From positions 39,570,555-39,634,554 of the forward strand of contig OX467083.1 in assembly GCA_950106755.1 (NCBI GenBank): 64,000 bases of DNA, in the 5' to 3' direction. The notes below the pieces were generated by a model that was not told the DNA's origin, searched no databases, and saw only the letters and a list, made by a program, of their open reading frames with translations. The DNA comes from Climacium dendroides (taxonomy: Eukaryota > Streptophyta > Bryopsida > Hypnales > Climaciaceae). This document shows positions 10,907-24,100 of the stretch, in pieces; the first letter of the stretch is position 1; each line of letters starts with the position of its first letter. A program made the position numbers and the translations under genes.

Positions 10907-11507
10907 TTAACCCTTAAGTGCTCTAACCTCCACATTTTGGGTGGTGAACAAAGGACTTGTAGATCTCATTTGTGGATTAAAGATTAAGCATTTAAGGAAT
11001 TTGACCCGACTTGCAATAGATGTTGTTTGTAGATTAAGGATTAAGCATTTAAACATTTAAGGCATTTGAAGCATCAATAGATGTCGTTTGTAGATTAAGG
11101 ATTAAGCATTTAAACATTTAAGGCATTTGAAGCATCAATAGATGTTGTTTGTAGATTAAGGATTAAGCATTTAAACATTGGAGGCATTGGAGGCATTTGA
11201 CCCAACTTGCAATAGATGTCATTTGTAGATTAAGGATTACGCATTTAAGGCATTTGACTTGACTTGCAAATGTTGTTTATAGATTAAGGATTAAGCATTT
11301 AAGGGATTTGACCCTTAAGTACTTTGACATCCATATTTTGGATGATGTATAATTAATTTTTCATGCACCCAATGTAACACTTAAATCTTGAAAAGACAAC
11401 CTTCCTTAATGACCAATTCCATGAAATTGTGGTAAACAATATTTTTGGACAAAGATATATGCAAAAATGTGCAAAAATTCAAAAAAAGTTGAGGCATTAA
11501 GGGTTAA
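10907..11507. mobile_element. TTAA-bounded element containing a minisatellite
   Basis: The left border is TTAA-CCCTTAAGTGCTCTAAC at 10907 and the right border CATTAAGGG-TTAA ends at 11507. The inverted ends share CCCTTAA.TGC.T.AAC. The left-end phrase ACCCTTAAGTGCT(C)TAACCTCCA is repeated in direct orientation near 11310, and a tandem array fills the space between. Confidence 0.6.
10973..11305 (+). repeat. ~61-bp minisatellite
   Basis: The phrase GATTAAGGATTAAGCATTT recurs at about 11032, 11093, 11154, 11228 (with a C) and 11282, with a degenerate first unit near 10975. The two central units are nearly identical at 61 bp; the outer ones are 54-74 bp. The units are too long and too variable for a CRISPR array, and this is a eukaryotic region. 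Confidence 0.8.
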
Positions 11508-12190
11508 GGATAGGCCCTTGGCGGAGACTCCCTGTTTCTTTATAGGACCGGGCACAAGGAAAAAGTCGACCATAACTAGCAAGCAGACCATGACACAGAT
11601 GTACGAGAAATTGACAAACCAGCACTATTGGAAATACGGTAACTAGCCTGACCCCGTGGAAGAATAATATCTGCCATGGCTAAGGCTTGCAATTGCTGTG
11701 AGGCATGAGATTTGGAAGCTAAATCAGGCAGCGTAGACAAAGTTCATTCAGGCTCTCAACCCGTTCTCTGGTTGCACCGGTTTTCAACACTAATTGCTAT
11801 CAAGAAAAAGAAGATACAACTCAAAATGGATGCAACCCTTGCATTCAACTCAAAATGGATGCAAAACATCGTTTCCTTCTCTCCACACCAATTCTCATCT
11901 GTAAAAAAGATGATTTTTTGTCTTCGCAAGCGTTTCAGAGTTGAGAGCAGTATTCAGTTATACAACTATCTCGGTGGAATAAATCAAACTTTGAGACTAA
12001 GTTAAAGATACACACACGGCCCTTGCAGAAAAGAAAATGGTAGACATTGACAATCTGTATCAGGTTGATGCTGCGCCAAGCGCCTATTACTAAGTTGCGG
12101 TGCACTGTACTTACACTCCACAAGCTTCGCCAACTATTCATTGTATCCTAGCCGCATAAAAAGAAGAATAACTACTCGATAATCGAACAC
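11508..12190 (-). other. 3' flank of the callose synthase gene
   Basis: No separate gene is recognised. Because the callose synthase is transcribed leftward and stops at 12191, part of this stretch is probably its 3' UTR. Confidence 0.4.
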
Positions 12191-15100
12191 CTAATTGCTA
12201 GTGTTTGCGCGATTACCAGCCAAGATGAGGGAGATCTCGAGTCCCCGACTGAACGCCTGGTTGAAGACAAGTCGCGTTTGGAACGTAGAGAAGAAGGGGA
12301 ACCATGAGAGCACGGCAATGGGAACGAAAATGAACATGCCCATACATGCGTCATACAATCGAGCAATCTCACGAACTGAATGCCATAGTCCGATGCTTTC
12401 CACTTGAGCACGGAATATGATGGCGATCTGTACACAAGAAAGAGGCTATCAATCAAGCAAGTTATTGATTCATCAAAGAGTAACTAAACATTCCAGTTCA
12501 ATTATTTCCTGCATGCAACCTTGAAGTGCCTAGAACTATAATGTTTGAAGACAACTGAGATATCGGTCCCGAACAAGAACATGTGACGCCTTAGCAGAGC
12601 AAGATTGGTCGCCCCGTGTTCTGATCATAGAATGAAAGGATTGAAGAAACTTACAGAGATAAGACCCCATCCAGTTGGAACGATTGCAAGAGCCACAGCA
12701 AAGCAATCGGTGAGGGATAAAGGAGACACAATGATCGCCACAATTGCACCTGCGATGAGGAGTATAAAGAGCGCCGCTTGGAACAATCGAACCACAAGAT
12801 GGAGCTTCGCCTTCTTAGTTGAAGCCTTCTGACTGATGGTGAACACCTGCATTCTCCAAGACTAGTTGTTCAAGACTACTGTTCTTGTGTACCCATGTGA
12901 TAATAGAAAAAGACTGTGGAAGCAGTTGGTTTTGACTGAAAAAATATTATTTATCAAATTGGGCTTCCTTTTCAGCTGGACGAGTAGTCAGAAATTCACC
13001 GACGACAAAACATAGTGAGTCCTGACCCCTAATTAAACCAGAAGCATAGCCACACGAAGTCGTATTCTAAATTTAAGATAAGATATATTTATTGAAAACA
13101 GAACGCATGAAGAGTCCTGATTAGTAGTCAGTAGAATAGATTTCATTGTTAAAAAACAGGAGATCTATCAAAATTAAAATCAATCACAATAACACATAAG
13201 ATGACAAATGAACATCTAAGGAATTATTCTCTACACGAAACACTTAATTTTCCCATGAGCATTCGTAAGAAAAAAGAATCATACCTTGAAAATTGCGACA
13301 AAAACGGTCAGCGTTAGCCAAGAGTAAACATACACCTGAAATATAAACAATGTCTCAGAAAAAGTTCATGTTTGCAGAAAAGCTAATATAAGAATATTCA
13401 GAATATCACTATCCACATCATACTTCAAAACCCATCGTTTGGAAGTTTGAGAATTCAGAAATTCTAGGGTTTTCTACCTTCGCGTACTCTTTGAAGTTCT
13501 TTTCATAAATATTTAAGTACTTCAAAAAATTAAAACCAAAAGATGAAAAAATTCCATCGACAGAAATACATACCATTATGCTGGTGCTTCCTTCGAATAC
13601 ATTGAGATGATAGGAGACACCGTACTGGAAAAAGAAAAACCGTAAAGAAAACACAAATTCCCAAAATTTGCCGCCAACTGTACGAAGGTGGTCCTGAAAA
13701 ATCAATCATCCTCATGAGTATTTCTCATAAACCGTCGAAAGTGCCATAAATGTGAAACTCTAAACCATTCGTATCTGCAGATAGATGGCCAATAAACTGG
13801 CTGAGGACAGATTTGGTGGTGTCGCCTAATTTAAAATGAGCAATGAAATGCCTCCGACCAGCTTCGTACCTGCTCTTCAAGCCACCAAGCTTCCCAACTA
13901 CTGTCACTCTTCACACCAACACCTCCTTTGTACAGTATCCAGTTCGTCCAGTCATCAAAATCCTCCACCGTTCTGTACCAGAATTTTGCGTTTCGTGAGG
14001 TTGAATAGGATGTTTAGAAAAAAAGACGGCCATAAAATGCACACAAAAATTGCAACGAAAATTCCTTGTTTAAAAAGACAAGATTTTACAGTTCTTACTT
14101 TTGCCATTCAAAACCAGATGGGTTGAATATATATGGCGCATAAAGCCATGAAAGGGAAAGGAACCAGGAACTGAAGGTGAGCAGAATGTATGTAACTGAT
14201 GTCCGATTCTGAGCACCATATGCAAGATATATAACCAAGAGAAGGATGATCTCAAATCTGCAGCAAGAGGGAATGATAGTAAGCTAATCAATCAAAATGG
14301 AGTCTTCTCCAACTGTGAGAAAATACTGCTATAACAGAATAGGCAACCACATAATCTGGGCAATTCCTCGAGGAGGTCCTATTTCCCTACAAAACTTAGA
14401 TTATTTCACATTCATGAGCCACAAAACAAAACGACTGAGCACATGGAGTAATTAACAAATCGGAAAAAGTGAAGAATATGTACAAAGCAAATATGTCAAG
14501 TATTACAAGTGAATCAATATGTAAGCTTATGTTTAGAAACACGTACGCTTTGGTAAAATGACTGCGAGAGAACAAGCGATAATTTTCAGCGAAGTTGATA
14601 TGCCTCACGACGAACCCTCGTCCAGTCGAGCGGTACTACATGCACCCAGACGTCAGAGTTCATTTCGAAATACAATATCGTTACATGAGAGGTAATCATA
14701 ATTTCAGGGCAACGAAGTGCGTGGGAGGAAAGCTGTTACCTTTGCACCTCCATGGAGAATAATACGCCCAAAATAATGAGTACGAGTGCCCAAGGAGAAT
14801 GTAAAGAATACCGAAGCGAGTTGTAGCTGCATAGTGCAGAAGCTCAATATAGCCTGCATTTGACCACCCAATTTCAATCCTTATTCTCACAATAACTAAG
14901 AAATGAAAAGTTTTCATGCACCGCTTTCAAAATTGCATTGAAACCCTAGAAAAACCAAGCAACTGATCCTTCCGAGTGACATAATTATTCAACTTAACCA
15001 CAGCATCTGTTAGGGGTGTTAGGAAGTTTACAGGACTACTGCTAGAGCTTTTTGTGTTCAGTCTTTGATGAAAACTCAAAGAACACATACGTACCTCTCC

Positions 15101-18100
15101 GAGTCCTCGCTCAAGTACTAAATTTACTATCATAGGAACTGCCGTGAATAATCCAATTTGGAATAAGAATTGAGAAGTCAGAACTGATTGCAGTGCACTA
15201 TTCTGCAGAATGTCATTGTTGGCCTTCAATGATGCATCTACACCCGATAGTGCCTGACAGGAACAACATGCTCTAAACATCAGCAGATTTCACAATGTAT
15301 ATTACACATCAAACTTTATCTAGAGATTCAATACTCTTACAATACACAAGGGCAACAAATATGATCCACGAAATCATAAGCATGAAGAGTATTACAGTTG
15401 ATACAAAAAATCCGGTATGTGAAATGGCTCACCAGGTAAGCTTTTCCATATAAAAAGGCATATAATGTCAAAACTGTCATCTGTTACACAGAGAAATTCA
15501 TATAAATGCTGTCAAGAACAAGATGAAGAAAACGATTACTCAAAATTGCATGTCCACTAGAACTGGTAACATATGACCAAATACGTAAAATAGTGATATT
15601 GAGGTATACCATGGTGGTGACATAGAAACCAACTGATGTAAAGAAGAATGAGAGCATGCGGGGAAAATCAAGAAGTTGGCCCAGTCTATAAAGATCCCGA
15701 GCAAGTGCTTGCTCTCCGTTTCCGCTAGCCACTTTCGCCTCAAAGGTAGCAATTTGATTCAGACCAACATCTCGTCCTTTCCCAACCTGTATAAATAATG
15801 CCACCAAATAACGTAATTGGTGCACTTTTCTATTTTAAAAAAATCTAGTAAGATATTGAATTGAAGACCTCACTTCAATAGTAAGTCTATCGATTCATCA
15901 CCAAAATCAGAAACCCTCGTGTCTACAAACTAATAGTAGCTGCCATGATAATAATAGTAAGTTCTGTGGACATTCAAATGCAATGGACATACTCACTCAA
16001 TTCTTCGCTGTCGGAGAGACCCCTGTGAACTCTCTATTCACGGCTAGTGCCACAATTTGAATTAGAAAAAGAAAAACTAGGAGAAGCTCAGAAGGTGATA
16101 TAGAAGGTCACACCTGAATATATTCATGATGAGTAACATTGCCCTGCCTAAGGGTAGTGTTGAATCCTGGAAAAGTATTTAATAAAGAACACCGTTATCG
16201 ACCAAGTACAGTCATATTAAACCAGCTACGCTGCAACAGTAACAGAAGCAATACTTGCAGAAATGATTCAAGCACAACAAGAACAGAACATAAGAAGATA
16301 AATATATAGAAGATTACCAGAAAAGTAAAAGAAAAAAAGGGGATGCACTAAGAGCCTATAACGTCTTGTTAAGAACGCTACTACAATACCTGCAAAGATG
16401 TCTTCACTAAGATTGATGCCACTCGATGCTTTACTAACACCGCCAGTAGTGAAATGAAAAATTCTATCAAAGATATCTGGATGCCCGTAGTGCATCCTCA
16501 CCCTGCATTTAGGTAATGGCGGTATGATTAGGGCGAACAAAATCTGCGGCTTCAAAGCTTTGAGCATCTATAAAACCCTCAGCACGTAATCTATTGACAA
16601 CGCACTTCTAGAAATTGATTAGAACAGATAATGAAACACTTACTTCAGAGGTCGAGCTAGAACACGCTGACCAAGCGTTACAAAGCTGCTTTCTTGCAGA
16701 GACATAAACCACGCCAGGGAAGAAACACTGCAGCCACGTATACTTTATCAGTGCACATGGACGGAACACCCAGATATAACTCAGTAGAACCTATCGAACC
16801 TCAAAGCAATTCTAAGTTTTGTAAAAAATACTGCCAGTTTAGATAACGTATTCGTGAATACAACCAATAACTTCGTTATTCAAAACCTAAGACTGAGCAT
16901 AAACGGCAACAATAAATGGTTAGAAATGACACTGGAAGTCTCGGATTGTCTATATATCCGAGCATCAAACGGAGCATTCACCTCCCTGTGAAGACATGCT
17001 CGCGAACACCAAGGATTGTGGGACGGTTCCGTCCATGAACCTCATCAAACTCCTCTAGCAAGTTTCGCACCTTGAAAGCTTCCTCAAGGTAGTTATCCTA
17101 AATAGCATGAAGTATCAAAATCGTATCAAAATTTTATAAAACTAAAAAAAATGCGAAGGGCAATGACTTGTAACTTGGTTTAAGATGCTTGTCGCAAGAG
17201 AGTGTAAACACAGGCCCAAGCCAAACATGAGAAAAAATAGAGTTCACATCTCAGATCTTAAAATAAAGTCAGTTGTCTCCAAGTCAAACATGCTCTATAG
17301 AGACCTTCAAGCCTTGTTAGACTGAAAAAAAACTACAGCAAATTGTTCACTCATTCTATTGTATTCGCAATTTTGCAAATTCAGGAAATTGACTCCTGAT
17401 CAGGAGATTGTGAACAAACTCTAGGCAAAGGTGATAAAAATGGATGCGTCCCGGCAGATAACGAGGACGAGAAGAGAATAGTATAAGACCTGGTTCATAT
17501 CAATAGTTTGTACTGCATCACCCCGACTGAAAATGATAGCATGATTTTGATTTTCTGGTTTTCCCTCTCCAATTTTGAATGGCCCAGGAAGCTTAACTGA
17601 GTATATGAGCTGCAACTCGAAATATGCATAATTAGAGAAATATTTGACATCATCGTCCAGAACGATACAAACAGACACTCGAGACCATCTACAAATTCGA
17701 GGATCTTTCTAAAACTAGTAATTATGAGGAAAAGTATACATACACTCCATATCACCACATCAGTGATGTGAACCAACTGAGTCCAAGATATGCAAGTGAA
17801 TATATATGGAACGAACCTGATCTTTTGTTTTATCCGTTTTGTCCACTTTCACCAACTTCGAGTAGTATGAGGTCGTCTTCGCCTGTGGACCCGTTTCCAC
17901 ATTAACTTCATCTACATATGCAACTCTCAAGGATTCATTCCTGTTAGCAACCCACGAAACTTGTTAATATTCATGAATTCAGTAGAATGGCACTTCATGC
18001 ACAAAACGGAAATCGCAAGCCAAACTAAAGGGCTCGTACAAAACCTAAGTATCACAAACGAGTGTTTGATGCCAATATGAACCACTCTCATGACGTCAAC

Positions 18101-21100
18101 TACAATACTCACTTTTCCATCAGATAGAGAATGTCGGCTGCTTGAGGCTTTCCTTGCTTTTTTTGTTCACCGTATATTTGACACGATACAAGGTATACGA
18201 ATTTCAGTTCTGCTTGGGCTTGAGGGCTCCGCAGCGATAAACCACGTTGAGGTCGAACCCATGATGAAGCCCCTCCTCTTTCAAGATCTGCATACTCACA
18301 TTGATTCAGTTTCAAGAGTCAAAGGTAGAGCCAACTAGACCTGTAAAAAGTGAAATCTGGCTTTCGCTGTGGACGATTTGATAACTGAGAAATAGAAGCA
18401 CGTCAACAGAATAAGAGCAATTTGGAGACACATAGTATCAGAGACAAGGCTGGTGTCATTGTCGTGCTATCATATACCATGGTAACATCTTCTAAGAAAT
18501 AAACTAGACCGTCTATAGAACCTCAATCAATGAAAAATATAAGGTCCCTCACGGTGGCCCCAAACTGCGTGAAGTTTTATTTCAGTACAAGTAACTAGTA
18601 AAAATATCAATGAACTTTGAAGTAGAGATACGCGCAACCTAGGTCCTCAAGGTTTACGGACTAACCTGGATCAGAGATTCTCTCTTGTTCTGCTTGAAGC
18701 TCCAAGGCCTTTTTGTAGTACATCATGCCTCGAACTAGAAAATAACATAACGACAACAAATACTCTTGTGTCAGCAACTTGCGAGAAAAATGAACCTATG
18801 CAATTCCTAGAGTTTCACACAATGAAATAACATGCGGTCAAACGCAGATCCTTAATCGTAGTAATCACAAGAAAAGACGTCTACGGTCAAAGGTCTACAG
18901 CTTTATGCTGATCTTTGGAAGTTTCGGGCGGTTACAAATATCTGCAGCTTGCAAACAAAGCAATCTGACTATTTGTTGCGGTTCTGTAGCTACAATCAAC
19001 AAAAATTACTGGCAACTTGAACTAGAACACTATCAAGTTTAATGCAACAATAATTAGAACTGACTTTCAACTGGGCTAGTTTAGTTGAAGATAGTAGAGA
19101 ACCGGCTAATTGTGTACAGTGCTTCATTTCAAGTAATGGAGTCTCACTATTTTCAGAGAAAATACTGAATGCACACAAATCAGGAATGTTTATACCTGTT
19201 CTAGCCAAGGTTTGGCCACGATATGAGGCCCAAAGTCGCAATTCAAGTTTAGTTTGAGCATTCGTGGTGTTTGTCGGATTCTCCACTTGTCTTTTAAACT
19301 CATCTCCGGTTAATTTTAACCTTTCAAGGAAATTTTTGAATTCGTCTGCTCACAAACAGTGCAAACTATCATCAGAACCACAACACCGAGGACTTCACAA
19401 AATCACAGCCACGATCTTCCGTGCCCGTAAAGAGGTTCTGAAATACGCAAAAGCATACGAAACAAATTATTGAGTACAAAGTCTACTAACAAACCGATTC
19501 AGATTCCAGAAACGTCTAATTTGACAGCATCAACACCTCAACCATGCAGTTATGAAATCCCGTTCTTAATCATGATTTCTTTTCTGCATGGGGCCTACTG
19601 CAAACAAATTGTGCTTCATTTGACAGATTAATCGGAATTTAAATTTTCATGAAGTTGTCATCTCATCACACATATACGGTCCAAGTAACAGTATTAAATG
19701 TACAAAGACCTCAGGACTAAAAAGAATGGGGTTGCCGGTCGATGATACGGTAGTCAGTTGGTGACAAGGTATCATGGGACCGAAACTTTACCAGGGTAAA
19801 TCTTTTGAAGGTAGAACAAAATAGTGATGCCATCCTCATTCTTTCTGTCGAGTTCTTTGATTTCATCCTTCTTCGATTTCTCAAGATTTTTCTTACCACC
19901 CTTCTTTTTGACGTCGTACATTACATCTTCTGAATAGTAAGGTGTGAACACACTGCACAAATCACCTCAACAAATTGTAAGGAAGTGCAAAGGCATGCAC
20001 AACTAGGATACTCCGGAATCTAGTGTAATTTCAAAAGGAATGGCAAACGTTTACACTCAGGTGCATTTCAGTACTTACCAAAAAGAAAACATTTTGGACA
20101 CAGGTTTAGCATCCGGCATATTCATGAACAGGGAATTGGTGAAAAATTGTAGGCGGCGCCTGGCCTCCAAGTTTTTAGGAATAGATTCCGTATTGTAAGT
20201 CTTTTGTTTCCCATCCACTTCATCCTTGAACTTGTGGACTTTTAATATGCTGTGAAGTCGAATTGCTCGCTTTCGCTGCATCAGAGTGTTAAAGATTACT
20301 GACATCTGAAAATTAAGATGCTCAAAAGCTTTCCATGAACAAAGCAAAATTTAAAATTCATACAAAACATGACTACATAACAATATTTGCCAGTTTCATC
20401 TCAGGCTTTACCCATTCCACGTCAGGCCAGTGCAAGCCGTTGAAAAGTTTTCCCTGATGGATAGCTTCCTGGAAATATGCAAGCCTATCACTGCAACCAC
20501 ATAGAAAACGAAAATTCACTTGCAAGAAACAATGAAGCACAACCACTTCTCATATTCTTAACTGTTTGGCATGGATAAAAAATTCACATTATTTAACAAT
20601 CTAGGTAGCAAAAAAAATTTCGAACACAGCATCCATCGCACAAATACCTGTCTTCTTTTTTAAGTAGGTCAATCATCACAAGTTTGGCTAGCTTATTCAA
20701 GGCTTCCATCGCCTTCTTCCCACATACTGGATTTTCTGCTTCATCTTCACCCTGCAATAGATTTCACTGACAATTGAGGTGGATCTAGCCACCATCTGAA
20801 CAAGTGGGGTTCTAAAAAAAGAATCATGTCCTGTTCTCTCTTGTTACGAGAAGCCAAATCTCATCCTCAAGCCGCACAGCTCGTCGATGTCTCATGTAAA
20901 AGGATGCCAGGCTCCTTCGTTTATCACCAAATTTAAATATGACAACTATTCAAACCGTAATCTACACCATGTCTAGTCACACGAAAAGCACGTAAATCTC
21001 ATACTAGTCACAGCAATGATCATCACATTTGATAGAGGAATCTCAAAAATCCGGAAGCTACTAAACGATATTTCCGATTACTGAGCGACTTGCGATAAGT

Positions 21101-24100
21101 CATTTCTGTGAAAGCTAACACGAAAGAACACGTACCAGTTGCTGAGTCAATTCTACGATTATATCAACTGCTTCGGGTAGCTTTTGCAGTCTGTAATTAT
21201 TCACAAAACTCGTCAGCCTTACACTCTCTCTCACCGAGTCGAAGATATCCCGTATCCTGTCAAACACAAGATTTACAAATCAGAGCCTGCTCTCCCCTAT
21301 TCGTTCCAGCAATGACTGGCACGTTGAGCACACCGAAGAAAGAGTAAACACAGAATATAATTTTCGACTTCACTAATAATTTCAAAAATAATTTCAAATA
21401 AACGAATATAGATCAAGAAGCAGTCAACAAAATTTATTAAATTTTTATTTTTAAAATCATTCCTTCGTTATCTATTCAATCATTGAAGGCAGATGAGTCA
21501 AGTTCTCAGAATTTACCATCGTAGTGCCTTATCATTGTGTCTGAGCACAGACAACAATAGCTGCTCTAAGGTAAGGAAGCTCTCTTTAATAGCAAATTCC
21601 ATGTATTGGTCCGCTGTCACCTTCGCCCAAAGCTCCTCTTGAGTATAATTATTTTCTTTTTTCTTATTTTCTGCTCCAAGATTAACTGCAATATGCAACT
21701 GCCTCACCAAAAAAACATGACATTCAACCATTCAGTGCACGTGTCACTGCCTAATGACAGATATTACCTTATAGTAACTATAGGCGGGATAGTTCAGGCT
21801 GAACTAATCAGAAAATAGTGAAAAAACATACGAACACTCCAATACAGACGAGTTGGCGACCAAGATCGCGAGCATTTAATACCTAAAATGCACTGTGATA
21901 TGAAATTCTCGCTATTCTTCTATGCCTACATAAACGCCACAGTACAGTACATACCTTTCCAGAGCTTAATATAATTGAAAAGCAAATGTGAATACAGGAT
22001 GATTCTCCAGAATAGTATGAATAAAACTCTAAAATAAACAGATACTCCCAGGATTAAATACCTTATTTGCGAGAAGAAATAGCGGCCAGCACATAACAGA
22101 GTCCGTTTCACCATTAGGATAGGTGTCGCCATTCGGTGGCATTTCAAGCATGGTACGTTCCCTGTAAGACACAAGACATTCAGGAAAAGTGAAGAGCTTC
22201 AGCAAAAGATTGCGCAAAATGGTATGAAAAAATAATTTCATTTAATCCTTCAAAAATCCACAAATACCGAGATTCTTCCTTCTTCACATAAAAGACTCTC
22301 TTTTCGATGTCGCCAATGTTCTGGGATTCACTGGCTATTCAGAAACAAAAGCACCTAGCCTCTTCAGCAAAGCTACATTATAAATGATTAGCACCATATG
22401 GATTAACGCACAGCTGTTTTCATATCACCTGTTGTTCAAGAGATCTTCCTCTCGAAGACTATTGATAACTGCATTCCAAATGGGAAGAAACCTTCTAGCA
22501 TCCTTTTTGCTCTGAATGGCCTGAAACAGAAGTTCACGTTGGTTCGCACATCACCAAAAAGTCGCACTCAAAACCAAGAGAGACTAAAATTCCACGCCAA
22601 TCCAAAATACTCCGTACTGGAAGTTGGATGATTCACAAGTGAGATCCAGTCACTTAATTCACCATTTGAAATTAATTCATAACCTTCAAAAATTCTTATC
22701 TCCTCATAGCCATCCAAGAGAACCTTCCTGTAATGTCTTGCACTGCTACTATGACAAGCCTCTTACCACCCTGATTTGCAATCTGAATATGTTGGGGCCA
22801 ACTTCAAGAGGGGCACATATTTTTCAGAGGTGTGTGCATGTTTCACAAACCAAACCCAGGTGGAATTATAATTTTTCGATTAAAATTGTAATTTCTGTGA
22901 ATTTTTGACATGAAATTACAAAACCACCCATAGACTAGAGTCATAAATGTTCCAAAAACAACCCATAACCACCCAAGTCAAGTACTAAATATTCACCATT
23001 AATGAAGTGACATGTTATCCCTTGTTGTCATAAAATTTCTGATTTTGTCATAAAACACTCTGATTCTGTCATAAAAAGAACGGATTTTGGACGGAATTGG
23101 GCCCAAAGCAGGGTGACTGAATTGGGCTGGTCTACCTTACTATCAAAATTCTCAAGAATGCTAACAAGAAAGACATGGTCATAACTAATGGACAGGCGCA
23201 ACATAAGCTTGAGAGCAGATATAATTACGAGTACAACAGCATCCTGGTGATTCTAACAATCTCCCTGTGGTTAGGAGATAGAAAATCAATGCGAAAATAG
23301 AGCCATAATGACCTTCGAAGGCGACTAGTACTCAAGAACAGTTGCTGATTCTGAAAGAAAGTAGCTGATCAGCCATAAATGAAAACTCAAAAGAGATAAT
23401 TACCTTACTAGCCCCAGTAGATCGCTCTTGCCGTGGAAACTCTTGCCGTGTAGGAGTCGAACTTGATCTGCACGTATAAGGATTCCAGATACAGAAGAGC
23501 TAAACATCTCCAAAAATGCAAAAAAACGACATACAGAGATACAGGTGCTCGCTAGAAATCATTCAAACAAAGACATCAAACCATAACAATGAACCGCTTG
23601 TGATACAAGGCATCAGTTAACCTGTGGACACAATTGACCACATTGCAACTAGCTTGAAGGATCCAAAGGATATGTCAGCAGGGCAAAACAAAGGTTGGAT
23701 TAAAGAAGGTGAAATGAGCACATGTCCCCGTTAAGAAAATCAAAATTTGGCACAATTGAAAATCACCTAGATGGATCCATGTGTTTCACAAATGCTTCAG
23801 GGTAGTCAAGGAATCGTTTCCTCAGCATTTCCAGGGATCGAATCTGACAAGGCAAAAGAGAAGGGGTTCAGGTCAAGCTAAAAATGTAGAGCAATGAAGG
23901 TTACAGCTATCAAAATAGACAAGAAAGGAACATGAAATGACACAATAGGAGTTCATACATGAAAACTAGGTCCTTATAATTGTCAACGAGATCCAGTTCC
24001 AAGCTTACAAGGTAACATAAGGCCCAAACACTTGCAATCTTATATCATACAAACCATGAGGATATTAGTTTCACATCACCGTCAGATTAGTGTTACATCA

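Noticed and set aside
10973..11305. Possible CRISPR array
   Set aside because: Repeats are contiguous without unique spacers, units vary from 54 to 74 bp, and the context is a plant genome; it is a minisatellite.
14880..14950. Candidate extra callose synthase exon reading GFNAILKA
   Set aside because: The acceptor at 14853/14854 gives AILSFCTMQLQLASVFF, matching the family and joining in phase, so the extra exon is unnecessary.
22268..22320. Shorter form of exon 25 starting at the nearest CAG
   Set aside because: It breaks phase with exon 24. The acceptor ten bases further out (exon 22268-22330) restores phase and adds SESQ.
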